From JADFNB01 sp036397455 (GTDB lineage: Bacteria > Gemmatimonadota > Gemmatimonadetes > Gemmatimonadales > GWC2-71-9), in assembly GCA_036397455.1 (NCBI GenBank), contig DASWIX010000041.1, positions 107,822-171,821 on the forward strand: a stretch of 64,000 bases of DNA. Direction: 5' to 3'. The notes beneath the pieces were generated by a model. That model saw nothing but the letters and a program-made list of their open reading frames with translations, did no database searches and was not told the DNA's origin. How positions within the stretch are numbered: the stretch's first letter is position 1; each line of letters starts with the position of its first letter. Shown here in pieces: positions 17,469 to 26,541 of the stretch. A program made the position numbers and the translations under genes.

Positions 17469-19010
17469 ATGCGTCGCGTTGCCTGCCTGGTATACGCCGG
17501 TCTCGCGGTACCATGCTTCCTGTCGGCCCAGCGCAGTGGGCCGGATGCCGCGGTCGGATCGATCAGCTCCACTGCCTATCAACGCCTGATTGGCGTGATC
17601 GCCCACGATTCCATGATGGGGCGCGACACCCCCAGTCGTGGACTCGACCTCACGGCCCAGTGGGTCGCGAACGAGTTCCGGCGCCTGGGACTCACGCCCG
17701 GCGGTGACGGCGGAGAGTACATCCAGCGATATCCGATTCAGCAGGTACGGATCGATCCGCGGGCGTCGTCGGTCGCGGTGCGCGGCGGGCCAACCTGGCG
17801 GGTCGGGCGAGAGGTCATGCGGACGTTCGGCGGGTTCGCGCCCGACGGGGTCACGGGGCGCACCGTCATCGTGTCGGGGCAGGCCCGCAACGGCGCGGCG
17901 TACGGCACGATGGAACTCGAAGGCGCGGTCGTGTTCGTCGTGTTGCCAACCGAGAACGGTCGGCTCGCGGGCCGCGAGGCGCAACTCATGCTCCGGGGAC
18001 TGTCCGCGAGGAATCCGGCGGCGCTGATCGGCATCGCGGATGTGAACGACGAGGTCTGGCGTGACTACGCCACGCGCCAATCGGCCACGAGCGTCAGGAT
18101 CCCGTGGCGGGAGCGCGGGAACGGGACGCCGATCGTCTTGATGCGGGACCCGAGCGTCCAATCGCTACTGCGCGACCACGGGTTCGATCTCGCGTCCGCC
18201 CGACGCCGTCCCGCCAATCTCGCGGCCGAGCCGCTGACCGGCCTCGCCCTGACGGTCACGATGACGCCCCAGCTGGCAGGAGCGTTCGAGGCGCCGAACA
18301 CGGTTGGCATTCTCGAGGGGAGCGACCCGCAGCTCAAGAACGAATACCTGGTGTACAGCGCGCACATGGATCATGTCGGCACCGCGGGGACGAACTGCCG
18401 GGCATCCGGCGCGGACACGATCTGTAACGGCGCGGACGACGACGCGTCCGGCACGGTTGGGATCGTCCAACTCGCGCGCGCCTACGCGATGCTGTCGCCG
18501 CGACCGCGGCGCTCGATCATCTTCCTCACGGTGAGTGGTGAAGAGAAGGGACTGTGGGGCAGCGACTACTTCGCCGGGCACCCACCGGTCCCCATCGGTC
18601 AGATCGTGGCCGACCTCAACGCCGACATGATCGGGAGGAACTGGCCGGACACGATCGTCGCGATCGGGAAGGAACACTCGGACCTGGGCGCGACGCTCAA
18701 TCGGGTCAACGCGGCGCACCCGGAACTGCGCATGACGGCCATCGACGACATCTGGCCGAACGAGCGGTTCTACTTCCGCTCAGACCATTACAACTTCGCG
18801 CGCCGCGGCGTCCCGATTCTGTTCTTCTTCAACGGGACGCACCCCGACTATCACCGTCCGAGCGACGAAGTCGACGAGATCGACTCGGAAAAAGCCTCCC
18901 GCATCGTTCGGCTCCTGTTCTACATCGGTCTGGACGTCGCCAATGCCGATCGCCGGCCGCAATGGAACCCTGAGAGCTACAAGGAGATCGTCAGCAGCAG
19001 CGACCGGTAG
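17469..19010 (+). CDS. secreted M28 family metallopeptidase
   Basis: The 513-residue precursor has a signal peptide ending at about LSAQ. A PA-domain-like insert lies around 120-260. The di-zinc M28 core has all ligands: the SAHMDHVG histidine, the GADDDASG aspartate, the SGEEKG glutamates, the LNADMIG aspartate and the late FRSDHYNFA histidine. Such enzymes remove N-terminal amino acids from peptides in the periplasm or outside the cell. ATG 17469 follows a GGAG site; the longer frame upstream overlaps the DUF4384 gene out of frame. It converges on an M24 peptidase gene 12 nt downstream. Confidence 0.9.
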   Translation: MRRVACLVYAGLAVPCFLSAQRSGPDAAVGSISSTAYQRLIGVIAHDSMMGRDTPSRGLDLTAQWVANEFRRLGLTPGGDGGEYIQRYPIQQVRIDPRASSVAVRGGPTWRVGREVMRTFGGFAPDGVTGRTVIVSGQARNGAAYGTMELEGAVVFVVLPTENGRLAGREAQLMLRGLSARNPAALIGIADVNDEVWRDYATRQSATSVRIPWRERGNGTPIVLMRDPSVQSLLRDHGFDLASARRRPANLAAEPLTGLALTVTMTPQLAGAFEAPNTVGILEGSDPQLKNEYLVYSAHMDHVGTAGTNCRASGADTICNGADDDASGTVGIVQLARAYAMLSPRPRRSIIFLTVSGEEKGLWGSDYFAGHPPVPIGQIVADLNADMIGRNWPDTIVAIGKEHSDLGATLNRVNAAHPELRMTAIDDIWPNERFYFRSDHYNFARRGVPILFFFNGTHPDYHRPSDEVDEIDSEKASRIVRLLFYIGLDVANADRRPQWNPESYKEIVSSSDR

Positions 19011-19022
19011 CCCAGGGACAGC

Positions 19023-20315
19023 CTACGTCCCGAACGGCTCTTCCAGTGACGGGCTCTGCGGCGTCAGCAACTCGGCGCCGTCGGGGGTGATGACCATGTC
19101 GTCTTCCAACCGGACGCCGAATTCCCCGGGGATGTAGATCCCGGGCTCGTCCGAAAAGGTCATCCCCGGCGCGAGCGGCAGTGTGTTGCCGCGCACGAGG
19201 TATGGCCATTCGTGGCCGTCCATCCCGATGCCGTGCCCCACCCGGTGCGTGAAGTACGTGTAGTCGGGACCGTACCCCCCGTCCACGATGACCTTGCGCG
19301 CCGCCGCATCGACCGCTTCACACGGCACGCCCGGTTTGGCCGCGTGCAGCGCCGCGGTCTGTGCCGCGAATTCGAGTGCGAAGACCTGTTTCATCTTGTC
19401 GGTCGGGCGACCCAGCACGAACGTCCGGCTGATGTCCGACCGATACCCCTCCACCGCGCAGCCGCCGTCCACCAGCACGATCGTCCCTTCGCGAATCACT
19501 TGCGGCGTCCGCGACCCGTGCGGCAGCGCTGAATACTGCCCAACCTGAACGCTGGCCCCACCGCCGAATCCGAGCCGGTCGTGCGCGGTAGCGATGAGCC
19601 CGGAGACCTCGCCCTGGGTCATGCCGTCGCGCAACGCCCGGTACGTCGCTTCGTACGCCTTGAGCGTCACCATGGACGCGTGCCGCATCAGCGCGAGCTC
19701 GTGCGCATCCTTGACTCCGCGACACCCCGCAGTGACCGGCGTCCCGCTGGCAAGCGTGAGCGCGGGGGCCGCCTGGGCAATCCCGTCGGTAAACACGTGA
19801 CGGACGGTTTCCTCGATCCCCAACCGCCCGCCGGCCTGGCCGCGGGCCCGGAGCCCGCTCGCCACCAATGCGTAGGGGCTCTCGTCTTCTTGCCAGGTGA
19901 GGAACTCGGTTCCATCGCCCTGCAGCGGCCCGTCAGCCACCTGCTCCCGCGCCCGTTCCTCCTCGAACGCCGGACAGACCACGAACGGACGGCCGCTGAT
20001 CGGGATCACCAACGCCAGCATCCGCTCACTCAGTCCCCACCGCATGTTGGTGTAATAGACCAGGGACGTCCCGCCGGTCAGCAGCAGCGCGTCGAACCCC
20101 TGGGCCCGCATGAGGGTCCGTGCCCGTTCGACGCGTGCACGGCGTTCCGCCACCGTAATGGGAAGGACGCCGTCGCGCATCGGTTGCAGTGCGGCGATGG
20201 ATGGCGGCAGGTCTCCGGCCTGTTGCGGCGGCTCGGCGGCCAGGACCTCGGGATCGGCCAAGGCGCCCGCGGCGGCGACGGAAGAAGCCTGCAGGAATTC
20301 GCGGCGTGACAACAT
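19023..20315 (-). CDS. Tat-exported M24 family Xaa-Pro peptidase
   Basis: The 430-residue protein begins MLSRREFLQASSVAAAGALA, a twin-arginine signal, so it is probably folded with metals in the cytoplasm and then exported. The N-terminal creatinase-like domain (about 55-180) precedes the pita-bread domain with all five metal ligands: the two Asp in VDGGCAVEGYRSDISR, His in HRVGHGIGMDGHE, Glu in FSDEPGIYI and Glu in RLEDDMVIT. It is likely a prolidase or aminopeptidase P acting on imported or environmental peptides with the neighbouring M28 enzyme. ATG 20315 is chosen because it opens the Tat motif. Confidence 0.9.
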   Translation of the reverse strand: MLSRREFLQASSVAAAGALADPEVLAAEPPQQAGDLPPSIAALQPMRDGVLPITVAERRARVERARTLMRAQGFDALLLTGGTSLVYYTNMRWGLSERMLALVIPISGRPFVVCPAFEEERAREQVADGPLQGDGTEFLTWQEDESPYALVASGLRARGQAGGRLGIEETVRHVFTDGIAQAAPALTLASGTPVTAGCRGVKDAHELALMRHASMVTLKAYEATYRALRDGMTQGEVSGLIATAHDRLGFGGGASVQVGQYSALPHGSRTPQVIREGTIVLVDGGCAVEGYRSDISRTFVLGRPTDKMKQVFALEFAAQTAALHAAKPGVPCEAVDAAARKVIVDGGYGPDYTYFTHRVGHGIGMDGHEWPYLVRGNTLPLAPGMTFSDEPGIYIPGEFGVRLEDDMVITPDGAELLTPQSPSLEEPFGT

Positions 20316-20394
20316 GAGGGTGCTCCCTGTGGTGGCGACCACGAAGAATACGGAGACGCGGCGACGCGGGAAAGGCGACCGGGCTCCGCCCCCT

Positions 20395-20400
20395 TATATT
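20395..20400 (+). promoter_or_regulatory. -10 element giving a leaderless lepA transcript
   Basis: TATATT ends 8 nt before the lepA ATG, and no Shine-Dalgarno sequence fits between. Transcription would start at or next to the start codon. The -35 region is weak. Confidence 0.5.
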
Positions 20401-20408
20401 CCCCCCAC

Positions 20409-22205
20409 ATGCAACAGTCCCGCATCCGCAACTTCTGCATCGTCGCGCACATCGACCACGGGAAATCGACCTTGGCCGATCGGCTCATCGAGCGGACCCA
20501 CACGCTCCAGAAGCGCCAAATGCGTGAACAGGTGCTCGACACCATGGACCTGGAGCGCGAGCGCGGCATCACGATCAAGCTCAACGCGGTCCGGATGACG
20601 TATCGCGCCCGGGACGGCGAAGATTACGAGTTGAACCTCATCGATACACCAGGGCACGTCGATTTCACCTACGAGGTCTCGCGCTCGCTCGAGGCCTGCG
20701 AGGGAGCGGTGCTGGTCGTCGACGCCTCGCAGGGGGTGCAGGCGCAAACCGTGAGCAACCTGTTTCTGGCCATGGATGCGAATCTCGAAATCCTGCCGGT
20801 CCTCAACAAGATCGACCTGCCGGCCGCCGAGCCCGATCGGCGAGCCCGCGAGTTGCACGACCTGATCCACATCGCGCCGGCGGAGATCGTGCATGCGTCC
20901 GCCAAGGACGGAACCGGTATCGACGAGTTGTTGGAGGAAATCGTGCGGCGCGTCCCGCCCCCGGGCGGCGATCGCGACGCCCCGTTACGGGCGCTCATCT
21001 TCGACTCGTACTACGACCGGTATCGCGGCGCCATCCCCAGCATCCGTGTCGTCGACGGCGCGATCCGCAAGGGCATGCGTATCGCCTTTGGCGCCCACCC
21101 GGACGACGTGTACGAGGTGGCCGAAGTCGGCTACCTCCAACTGGGGCAGCGGCCGACCGACGTGCTGGAGGCCGGAGAGGTCGGGTACGTCGTCGCCAAC
21201 ACCCGGGGCGTCGATGAGACCCGAGCCGGGGATACGGTGCTCGACGCCGATCGGCGCGCCGGCGTGCTGCCCGGCTACCGCGATATCAAACCGATGGTGT
21301 TCGCGGGGCTCTACCCCACCGACTCCAATCAGTACGAAGAGTTGCGCGACGGTCTGGCCAAGTTGAAGCTGAATGACGGGTCGCTCCACTACGAGCCGGA
21401 GACCTCGGTTGCATTGGGCTTCGGCTTTCGCTGCGGATTTCTCGGCCTGCTGCACATGGACATCGTCCGCGAGCGGCTGCAGCGCGAGTCGAACCTGGAT
21501 CTCATCAGCACCGTACCCAACGTCGAGTATCACGTCTACAAGACCGACGACTCGATGGAGTTGATCGAGAACCCCACCAGGATGCCCACCGGCTCCGCCG
21601 TGGTTCGCGTCGAGGAGCCGTACATCAAGGCGCGCATCACGGCGCCCGCCGAGTACATCGGCGCCATCATGCACTTGGGACAGGAGCGTCGCGGCGAGTA
21701 CGAGGGGATGCAGTACCTCGACCCGGCGCGCGTCCAGTTCGAGTGGGCGTTCCCGCTGGCGGAGATCATCCTCGATTTCTACGACCGGCTCAAGACCATT
21801 ACACGCGGGTACGCGGCGATGGACTACGAATTGGGCGACTATCGCGCCGGCCACCTGGTCAAGCTCGACATGCTCATCAACGGCGATGCGGTCGATGCGT
21901 TCAGCATCATCATCCACCGTGACAAGGCATTCGACTGGGGTCGCAAGATCACCGAGAAGTTGAAGGAACTCATCCCGCGCCAGATGTTCGAGGTGGTGAT
22001 TCAGGCCGCGATCGGCACCAAGATCATCGCGCGCCAGACGGTACGGCCGTTGCGCAAGAACGTGACCGCCAAGTGCTACGGCGGCGACATCACGCGGAAG
22101 CGGAAGCTCCTGGAGAAACAGCGGGAGGGGAAGAAGCGCATGAAGCAGGTCGGCGCCGTCGAAATCCCGCAGGAAGCGTTCCTCGCCGTCCTCCAGGTCG
22201 AGTGA
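20409..22205 (+). CDS. lepA: elongation factor 4
   Basis: LepA is a ribosomal GTPase that back-translocates or helps in initiation under stress. The 598-residue protein has P loop HIDHGKST, switch I RGITIK, DTPGHVDF, NKIDLP, and the LepA-specific C-terminal domain with KAFDWGRKITEKLKE and the terminal GAVEIPQEAFLAVL. Length and order are standard. It heads a plus-strand run of at least ten genes with mostly 4-nt overlaps. Confidence 0.97.
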   Translation: MQQSRIRNFCIVAHIDHGKSTLADRLIERTHTLQKRQMREQVLDTMDLERERGITIKLNAVRMTYRARDGEDYELNLIDTPGHVDFTYEVSRSLEACEGAVLVVDASQGVQAQTVSNLFLAMDANLEILPVLNKIDLPAAEPDRRARELHDLIHIAPAEIVHASAKDGTGIDELLEEIVRRVPPPGGDRDAPLRALIFDSYYDRYRGAIPSIRVVDGAIRKGMRIAFGAHPDDVYEVAEVGYLQLGQRPTDVLEAGEVGYVVANTRGVDETRAGDTVLDADRRAGVLPGYRDIKPMVFAGLYPTDSNQYEELRDGLAKLKLNDGSLHYEPETSVALGFGFRCGFLGLLHMDIVRERLQRESNLDLISTVPNVEYHVYKTDDSMELIENPTRMPTGSAVVRVEEPYIKARITAPAEYIGAIMHLGQERRGEYEGMQYLDPARVQFEWAFPLAEIILDFYDRLKTITRGYAAMDYELGDYRAGHLVKLDMLINGDAVDAFSIIIHRDKAFDWGRKITEKLKELIPRQMFEVVIQAAIGTKIIARQTVRPLRKNVTAKCYGGDITRKRKLLEKQREGKKRMKQVGAVEIPQEAFLAVLQVE

Positions 22206-23200
22206 GCGGCACGCTCGTTGTCCAAACCGCCTGGATCGGGGATACGGTCCTGACGATCCCGTTGCTCACGACACTCGCCGAACGCCACGGGCCGGTCGAC
22301 GTGCTCACCACCCCCGCGGCCGCGCCGTTGCTCGAGGTCCATCCCGCCGTTGCGCACGTGCTCCGGTTCGACAAGCGCGGGCGCGATCGTGGGGCATCGG
22401 GACTGTGGCGCGTGGCGCGCGCGGTACGCCGCCGCGGCTATGCCACCGCGATCCTCGCCCAGGGGTCCGTCCGCAGTGCGCTCGTCCCGTTCCTGGCGGG
22501 GATACCCACCCGAGTCGGGTTCGACGACGCGCCGGGCCGCTGGTTTTGCACGGAGCGCGTCTCCGGGCGCTGGACGCACGAAGCCGACCGCCTCACCGCC
22601 CTCGCCGCTCCGGCAGCAGCGGCCGCCGGCATGTCCCTCATGCTCACCGAGGCGGACCGGCAGGTCGCCGACGCCTTGCTGGCCGGCGAAGGCGTCGTGG
22701 GACCGTTCGCCGCGCTCGCGCCGGGATCGGCTCGGGCGACCAAGCAATGGCCGTACTACCCCGAGCTCGCCGTGGCCCTGGCCTCGTCAGTCGGGGTGGT
22801 CATCCTCGACGGACCCGGCGGCGCCGGCGTGCGCGCGGCGATCGGCCCGCGGGGGACCGTCGCGGATCTCACCGGACGGCTCACCATCCGGCAGGCCGCC
22901 GCCGTGCTCGAGCGGGCGGCGGTCGCGGTCACCAATGATTCGGCGGCACTGCATATGGCGCAGGCAGTCGGGACGCCGGTCGTCGGCCTGTTCGGCCCGA
23001 CTCCAGCCGCGCGGTTCGGCCCGCGCGGCGCGCGCGATCGCATCGTGGCAGTCGACGGACTCGCGTGTCGCCCCTGCTCCACCCACGGTGATGCCCGCTG
23101 TCCGCTGGTGCATCATCGTTGCCTGCGGGACATGCCGGTCGACACGGTCCACCGAATAGTCCAGTCGGTACTGCAACGCTCGGAGCGCGTATGCGGTTGA
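22202..23200 (+). CDS. glycosyltransferase family 9 (heptosyltransferase-like)
   Basis: The 332-residue protein starts with GTG overlapping the lepA stop (GTGA). It has the GT9 N-terminal VVQTAWIGDTVLTIPLL motif and the C-terminal domain with ALAPGSARATKQWP and VTNDSAALHMAQAVGTPVVGLFGPT, typical of ADP-heptose:LPS heptosyltransferases. A Cys cluster near the end (CRPCSTHGDARCPLVHHRC) is common in this subgroup. It probably adds a heptose to the LPS inner core at the cytoplasmic face. The acceptor is not predictable from sequence. Confidence 0.88.
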   Translation: MSGTLVVQTAWIGDTVLTIPLLTTLAERHGPVDVLTTPAAAPLLEVHPAVAHVLRFDKRGRDRGASGLWRVARAVRRRGYATAILAQGSVRSALVPFLAGIPTRVGFDDAPGRWFCTERVSGRWTHEADRLTALAAPAAAAAGMSLMLTEADRQVADALLAGEGVVGPFAALAPGSARATKQWPYYPELAVALASSVGVVILDGPGGAGVRAAIGPRGTVADLTGRLTIRQAAAVLERAAVAVTNDSAALHMAQAVGTPVVGLFGPTPAARFGPRGARDRIVAVDGLACRPCSTHGDARCPLVHHRCLRDMPVDTVHRIVQSVLQRSERVCG

Positions 23201-24174
23201 TCGTGGGCGTGGACCTGGGCGGCACCAGCATCGTCGTCGGCACCATCCCGGAAGACGGCAGCACCGTCTACGGCCCACAGATGCGACCGACCCCGTCCGC
23301 GCAGGGCCCGGATGCCGTGGTCGACCGCATCGTGCACCTGATCCACCGCTCGCTCGACGCCACGCGAACGCAACTTCGCACCGACACGCTCGATGTCGCC
23401 GGGGTCGGAATCGGCTCGCCGGGACCACTCGACACGGAGACGGGCGTTGTCATCCTGACGCCCAACCTCGGGTGGCGGAATTTCCCGCTGCGGGATCGCG
23501 TCACCGCGGCCGTTGGGCTCCCCGCCACACTCGACAACGACGCCAACTGTGCCACCTTCGGTGAATGGTGGCGCGGGGCCGCCCGCGGGGCGAACCACGT
23601 GGTCGGTATCACCATCGGGACCGGCGTCGGCGGTGGGTTGGTCCGCGACGGCGCGATCTATCACGGCGCGTCGGACGTGGCGGGCGAAATCGGTCACATG
23701 ACCGTCGACATGACCGGACGACAGTGCAAGTGCGGCAACTACGGATGCCTCGAGGCCTATGCGTCCGGTCCGGCCATCGCGGCGCGCGCCGCCGAGGAAC
23801 TGCTGGCGGGTGCCCGCACGTCGCTCGGCGAGTACGTCGCCGGCGATCTGAGCAAGCTGACCGCTCAGGTCGTCTATGAAGCCGCGAGCGACGGAGACGA
23901 GTTGGCGTTGGACGTCGTCAAGGACACCGCGAAGTTCCTCGGGGTCGGCATCGCCAACGTGGTGAACCTGCTGAATCCCGAGATCGTCGTCGTGGCGGGT
24001 GGTGTCACGCTCGCCGGCGACCGCCTGTTCCAGCCGCTGCGCGCCGAGGTGAAGCGGCGCGCGTTCCGCCCCGCGGTCGACGCCTGTCGCATCGTGCCGG
24101 GCGAACTGCCGGGCATGGCGGGCGTCTACGGCGCGGTCGCCGTGTTCAAGCAGGTGACGTGGGGCCACGTGTGA
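23191..24174 (+). CDS. ROK family sugar kinase (glucokinase-like)
   Basis: The 327-residue enzyme begins MRLIVGVDLGGTSIVVG, the phosphate-binding loop of ROK kinases. It has GIGSPGPLD, the sugar-binding LDNDANCATFGEWWRGAA segment with catalytic Asp, GTGVGGGLV, and the zinc motif CKCGNYGCLEAYASG. It is likely a glucokinase making glucose-6-phosphate. The start overlaps the GT9 gene by 10 nt; a longer frame lies inside that gene. A PfkB kinase follows with a GTGA overlap. Confidence 0.92.
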   Translation: MRLIVGVDLGGTSIVVGTIPEDGSTVYGPQMRPTPSAQGPDAVVDRIVHLIHRSLDATRTQLRTDTLDVAGVGIGSPGPLDTETGVVILTPNLGWRNFPLRDRVTAAVGLPATLDNDANCATFGEWWRGAARGANHVVGITIGTGVGGGLVRDGAIYHGASDVAGEIGHMTVDMTGRQCKCGNYGCLEAYASGPAIAARAAEELLAGARTSLGEYVAGDLSKLTAQVVYEAASDGDELALDVVKDTAKFLGVGIANVVNLLNPEIVVVAGGVTLAGDRLFQPLRAEVKRRAFRPAVDACRIVPGELPGMAGVYGAVAVFKQVTWGHV

Positions 24175-25118
24175 AGCGGCTCGGCGTCATCGGCACGATG
24201 GTGTGGGATACGATCTACGGCCGGCACGCGACCACGGAGCCGGTGACGGAATGGGGCGGGATCGCCTACGCGCTCGCCGCCCTCGAGGTGGCGTTGGCCG
24301 ACGACTGGGAGGTCGTACCGCTCATCAAGGTCGGCCGCGACATGGCGCCGCAGGCCAACGAGTTTCTCCAGGGACTCACCCGGCGCGCGGGCGCGGCGCG
24401 GTTCATCGAGGTCCCCGAAGCCAACAACCGCGTCACCTTGCGGTACGAATCGATGCAACGGCGCACCGAGCAGCTCAGGGGCGGGGTGCCGGGGTGGCAG
24501 TGGAGCGAACTGGGACCGATGATCGGCGACCTCGATGCGCTCTATGTCAACTTCATTTCGGGTTTCGAGCTCGACCTGGACAGCGCGGTCCTGATGCGGC
24601 GGGGATTCGCGGGCCCGATCTACGCCGATCTGCATTCGCTGTTGCTCGGTGTCACGCAGGATGGCCGGCGCGTTCCCGCGCGCCTGGCCGATCCGGCCGC
24701 GTGGTTCTCCTGCTTCGATGCCGTCCAGCTCAACGAGGAGGAGATGGGTCAGATCGGCGCCGACGCCATGGAAATCGCCGCCGTCGCCATGACCGCCGGC
24801 GTTCGCCTCCTGGTCGTGACCCTCGGGGGTGGCGGTGCGGTGTATTTTACGACGCGGCCATATTCCTTTGACCGGCGGCACGGCCCCGCGGTGGGACCGG
24901 TGGAGACGGCGCGGGTACCGCCACCAGACCCGCAAACAGTCGGCGACACGACCGGGTGTGGTGACGTGTTCGGGGCGACGTTGGTTGGCCACCTGCTGTC
25001 CGGGAGATCGCTCGATGACGGGCTCGACCGGGCCAACCGGCTGGCGGGTCGGAACGTCCGGCACCACGGCGCCACGAACCTACACTATTATCTGCGCGGC
25101 GAGATCGCTCCGACATGA
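24171..25118 (+). CDS. PfkB family carbohydrate kinase
   Basis: The 315-residue protein shows the ribokinase-like fold: GVIGTMVWDTI start, substrate lid region with NNRVTLRYE, and the C-terminal signature VGDTTGCGDVFGATLVG with the catalytic Asp and anion hole. The substrate could be fructose, a nucleoside or an ADP-heptose precursor; nothing decides. The GTG at 24171 overlaps the ROK stop by 4 nt and is preferred to an earlier GTG at 24159 because that coupling is the rule in this run. Confidence 0.85.
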   Translation: MKRLGVIGTMVWDTIYGRHATTEPVTEWGGIAYALAALEVALADDWEVVPLIKVGRDMAPQANEFLQGLTRRAGAARFIEVPEANNRVTLRYESMQRRTEQLRGGVPGWQWSELGPMIGDLDALYVNFISGFELDLDSAVLMRRGFAGPIYADLHSLLLGVTQDGRRVPARLADPAAWFSCFDAVQLNEEEMGQIGADAMEIAAVAMTAGVRLLVVTLGGGGAVYFTTRPYSFDRRHGPAVGPVETARVPPPDPQTVGDTTGCGDVFGATLVGHLLSGRSLDDGLDRANRLAGRNVRHHGATNLHYYLRGEIAPT

Positions 25119-26005
25119 CCCGGGTCATTGAAGTTCCCAGTCAATTCGACGACCGCACGTTCGAGCAGTTTGCCCGTGCGTTCGACGGCCCGGACGGGGA
25201 GCGCCTGTTGTTTGACGCGCACGGCACGCAATGGGCATCGCCGTTCGGGCTGGTCGGCCTGCTGGCCGCCGGCCAGGCGGTCCGGGAGCGCGGCGCGGAA
25301 CGCCCGCTCCTCACGCTGCCGGGGAAACGGGACGTCGTCCACTACTGGGCCCGTACGGGGTTCGTCGAACACGCGGACCAGATCTTCGAATTGCATGGCA
25401 CGGTGCCGCGCGTCCAATCGCGGGGTGATACGGATGTCCTGCTCGTAGTCACGCCGATTCGCGGCGAAAACGACGTCCACGACGTGGTCGACCACATCCA
25501 GGATCGCGCCGCGGCGATGCTCACCGGTGAACTCGGGCTCGAAGCGCAAGCCACACTCGGATTCGCTATGGCGCTTTCGGAAGCGTGCCAGAATATTGTG
25601 GAGCACGCGGGCACCGGTGGCTGGGTCGCGGTACAGAGCTATAACTGGCGTCGGAAGCTGGGCCGGCGGGTCGTCGTGATCGCCGTCGCGGATGCGGGGG
25701 TCGGGTTTCGACAGACCCTGGAGGCCACCCAGAGCAAGCGCTTTGGCGATCGCTGGGGCGATGCCGCCGCGCTCGAAGCCGCATTGATTCAAGGCATCAG
25801 CCGATTCCGTGATCCGGGCCGCGGCCAGGGCCTGGCCGGCATTCGGCGGTATCTCGACCGCTGGTCGGGCAAACTGTCGGTGCGGAGCGGTACGGCACGC
25901 ATGTCGATGGTACCACCGTGGGACGATGACGTCCCGCTCGCCGACCAACTGTCCCCGTTCCCGGGTACCCAGGTGCTCATGATCGTGCCCGCACAGGCTG
26001 AGTGA
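25115..26005 (+). CDS. STAS-like plus HATPase regulator (anti-sigma-factor-kinase type)
   Basis: The 296-residue protein has an N-terminal STAS/MlaB-like half (about 1-100). The C-terminal GHKL ATPase domain (about 130-250) shows the N box ALSEACQNIVEHAG, G1 box ADAGVGF and G2 box GQGLAGIR. This resembles SpoIIAB/RsbW-type switch kinases, but the ATPase and STAS parts are fused. The next gene encodes a second STAS-like protein, so the two probably form a partner-switch module. No sigma factor is next to them. The ATG overlaps the PfkB stop by 4 nt. Confidence 0.75.
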   Translation: MTRVIEVPSQFDDRTFEQFARAFDGPDGERLLFDAHGTQWASPFGLVGLLAAGQAVRERGAERPLLTLPGKRDVVHYWARTGFVEHADQIFELHGTVPRVQSRGDTDVLLVVTPIRGENDVHDVVDHIQDRAAAMLTGELGLEAQATLGFAMALSEACQNIVEHAGTGGWVAVQSYNWRRKLGRRVVVIAVADAGVGFRQTLEATQSKRFGDRWGDAAALEAALIQGISRFRDPGRGQGLAGIRRYLDRWSGKLSVRSGTARMSMVPPWDDDVPLADQLSPFPGTQVLMIVPAQAE

Positions 26006-26541
26006 ACGACGTGATCCGATTCGATTTGCGAGCCATCCTCCAATGCACGGTATCGAGTGTCTATGGCGATCTCGTCACCCGCCGCACCGGACAGGCGGTG
26101 CGCACGGGAGTGGAGGAACGGCTCACCGAGCCGACCGGCGACGTGGCCGTCATCGATTTTACGGCCGTCCGATGCATGGACTTCTCCTGCGCGGATGAGA
26201 TTGTGGGCAAGCTGCTGCTGCAGCATGGCCGTGGACGGTACTTCATGCTCGTCGGACTCGACGAAGGACATATGCAGGCCATCCAGCCGGTGCTCGAGCG
26301 ACATGGTCTGGCGGTCGTCGGACAGGATCGCGCCGGATCGCTGCGACTCCTCGGGACGATCCCCGACCCCGCCCGCCGGGCGTTCGGCGTCGTCGCCACC
26401 GCGGGGACGGCGGCTCCGAGCGAGGTCGCCGCGCGCATGACCGTCACCGAAGATGTGGCGCAAGCCGCGCTCGACGATTTGCTGGACCGCCGCCTCATTC
26501 AGCAGGGCGACGGAGGCTACCAGCCCATCCGCTGCGCATGA
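26002..26541 (+). CDS. STAS-like (DUF4325-type) protein with C-terminal winged-helix segment
   Basis: The 179-residue protein contains a STAS-like core (about 45-105) with VAVIDFTAVRCMDFSCADEIVG, where a Ser stands at the position phosphorylated in anti-sigma antagonists. The C-terminal ~60 residues look like a small winged helix (MTVTEDVAQAALDDLLDRRLIQ). It starts with GTG overlapping the ATPase stop, so the two are made together. It is probably the substrate or antagonist of the fused ATPase; this is inferred from family and position. Confidence 0.65.
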   Translation: MNDVIRFDLRAILQCTVSSVYGDLVTRRTGQAVRTGVEERLTEPTGDVAVIDFTAVRCMDFSCADEIVGKLLLQHGRGRYFMLVGLDEGHMQAIQPVLERHGLAVVGQDRAGSLRLLGTIPDPARRAFGVVATAGTAAPSEVAARMTVTEDVAQAALDDLLDRRLIQQGDGGYQPIRCA

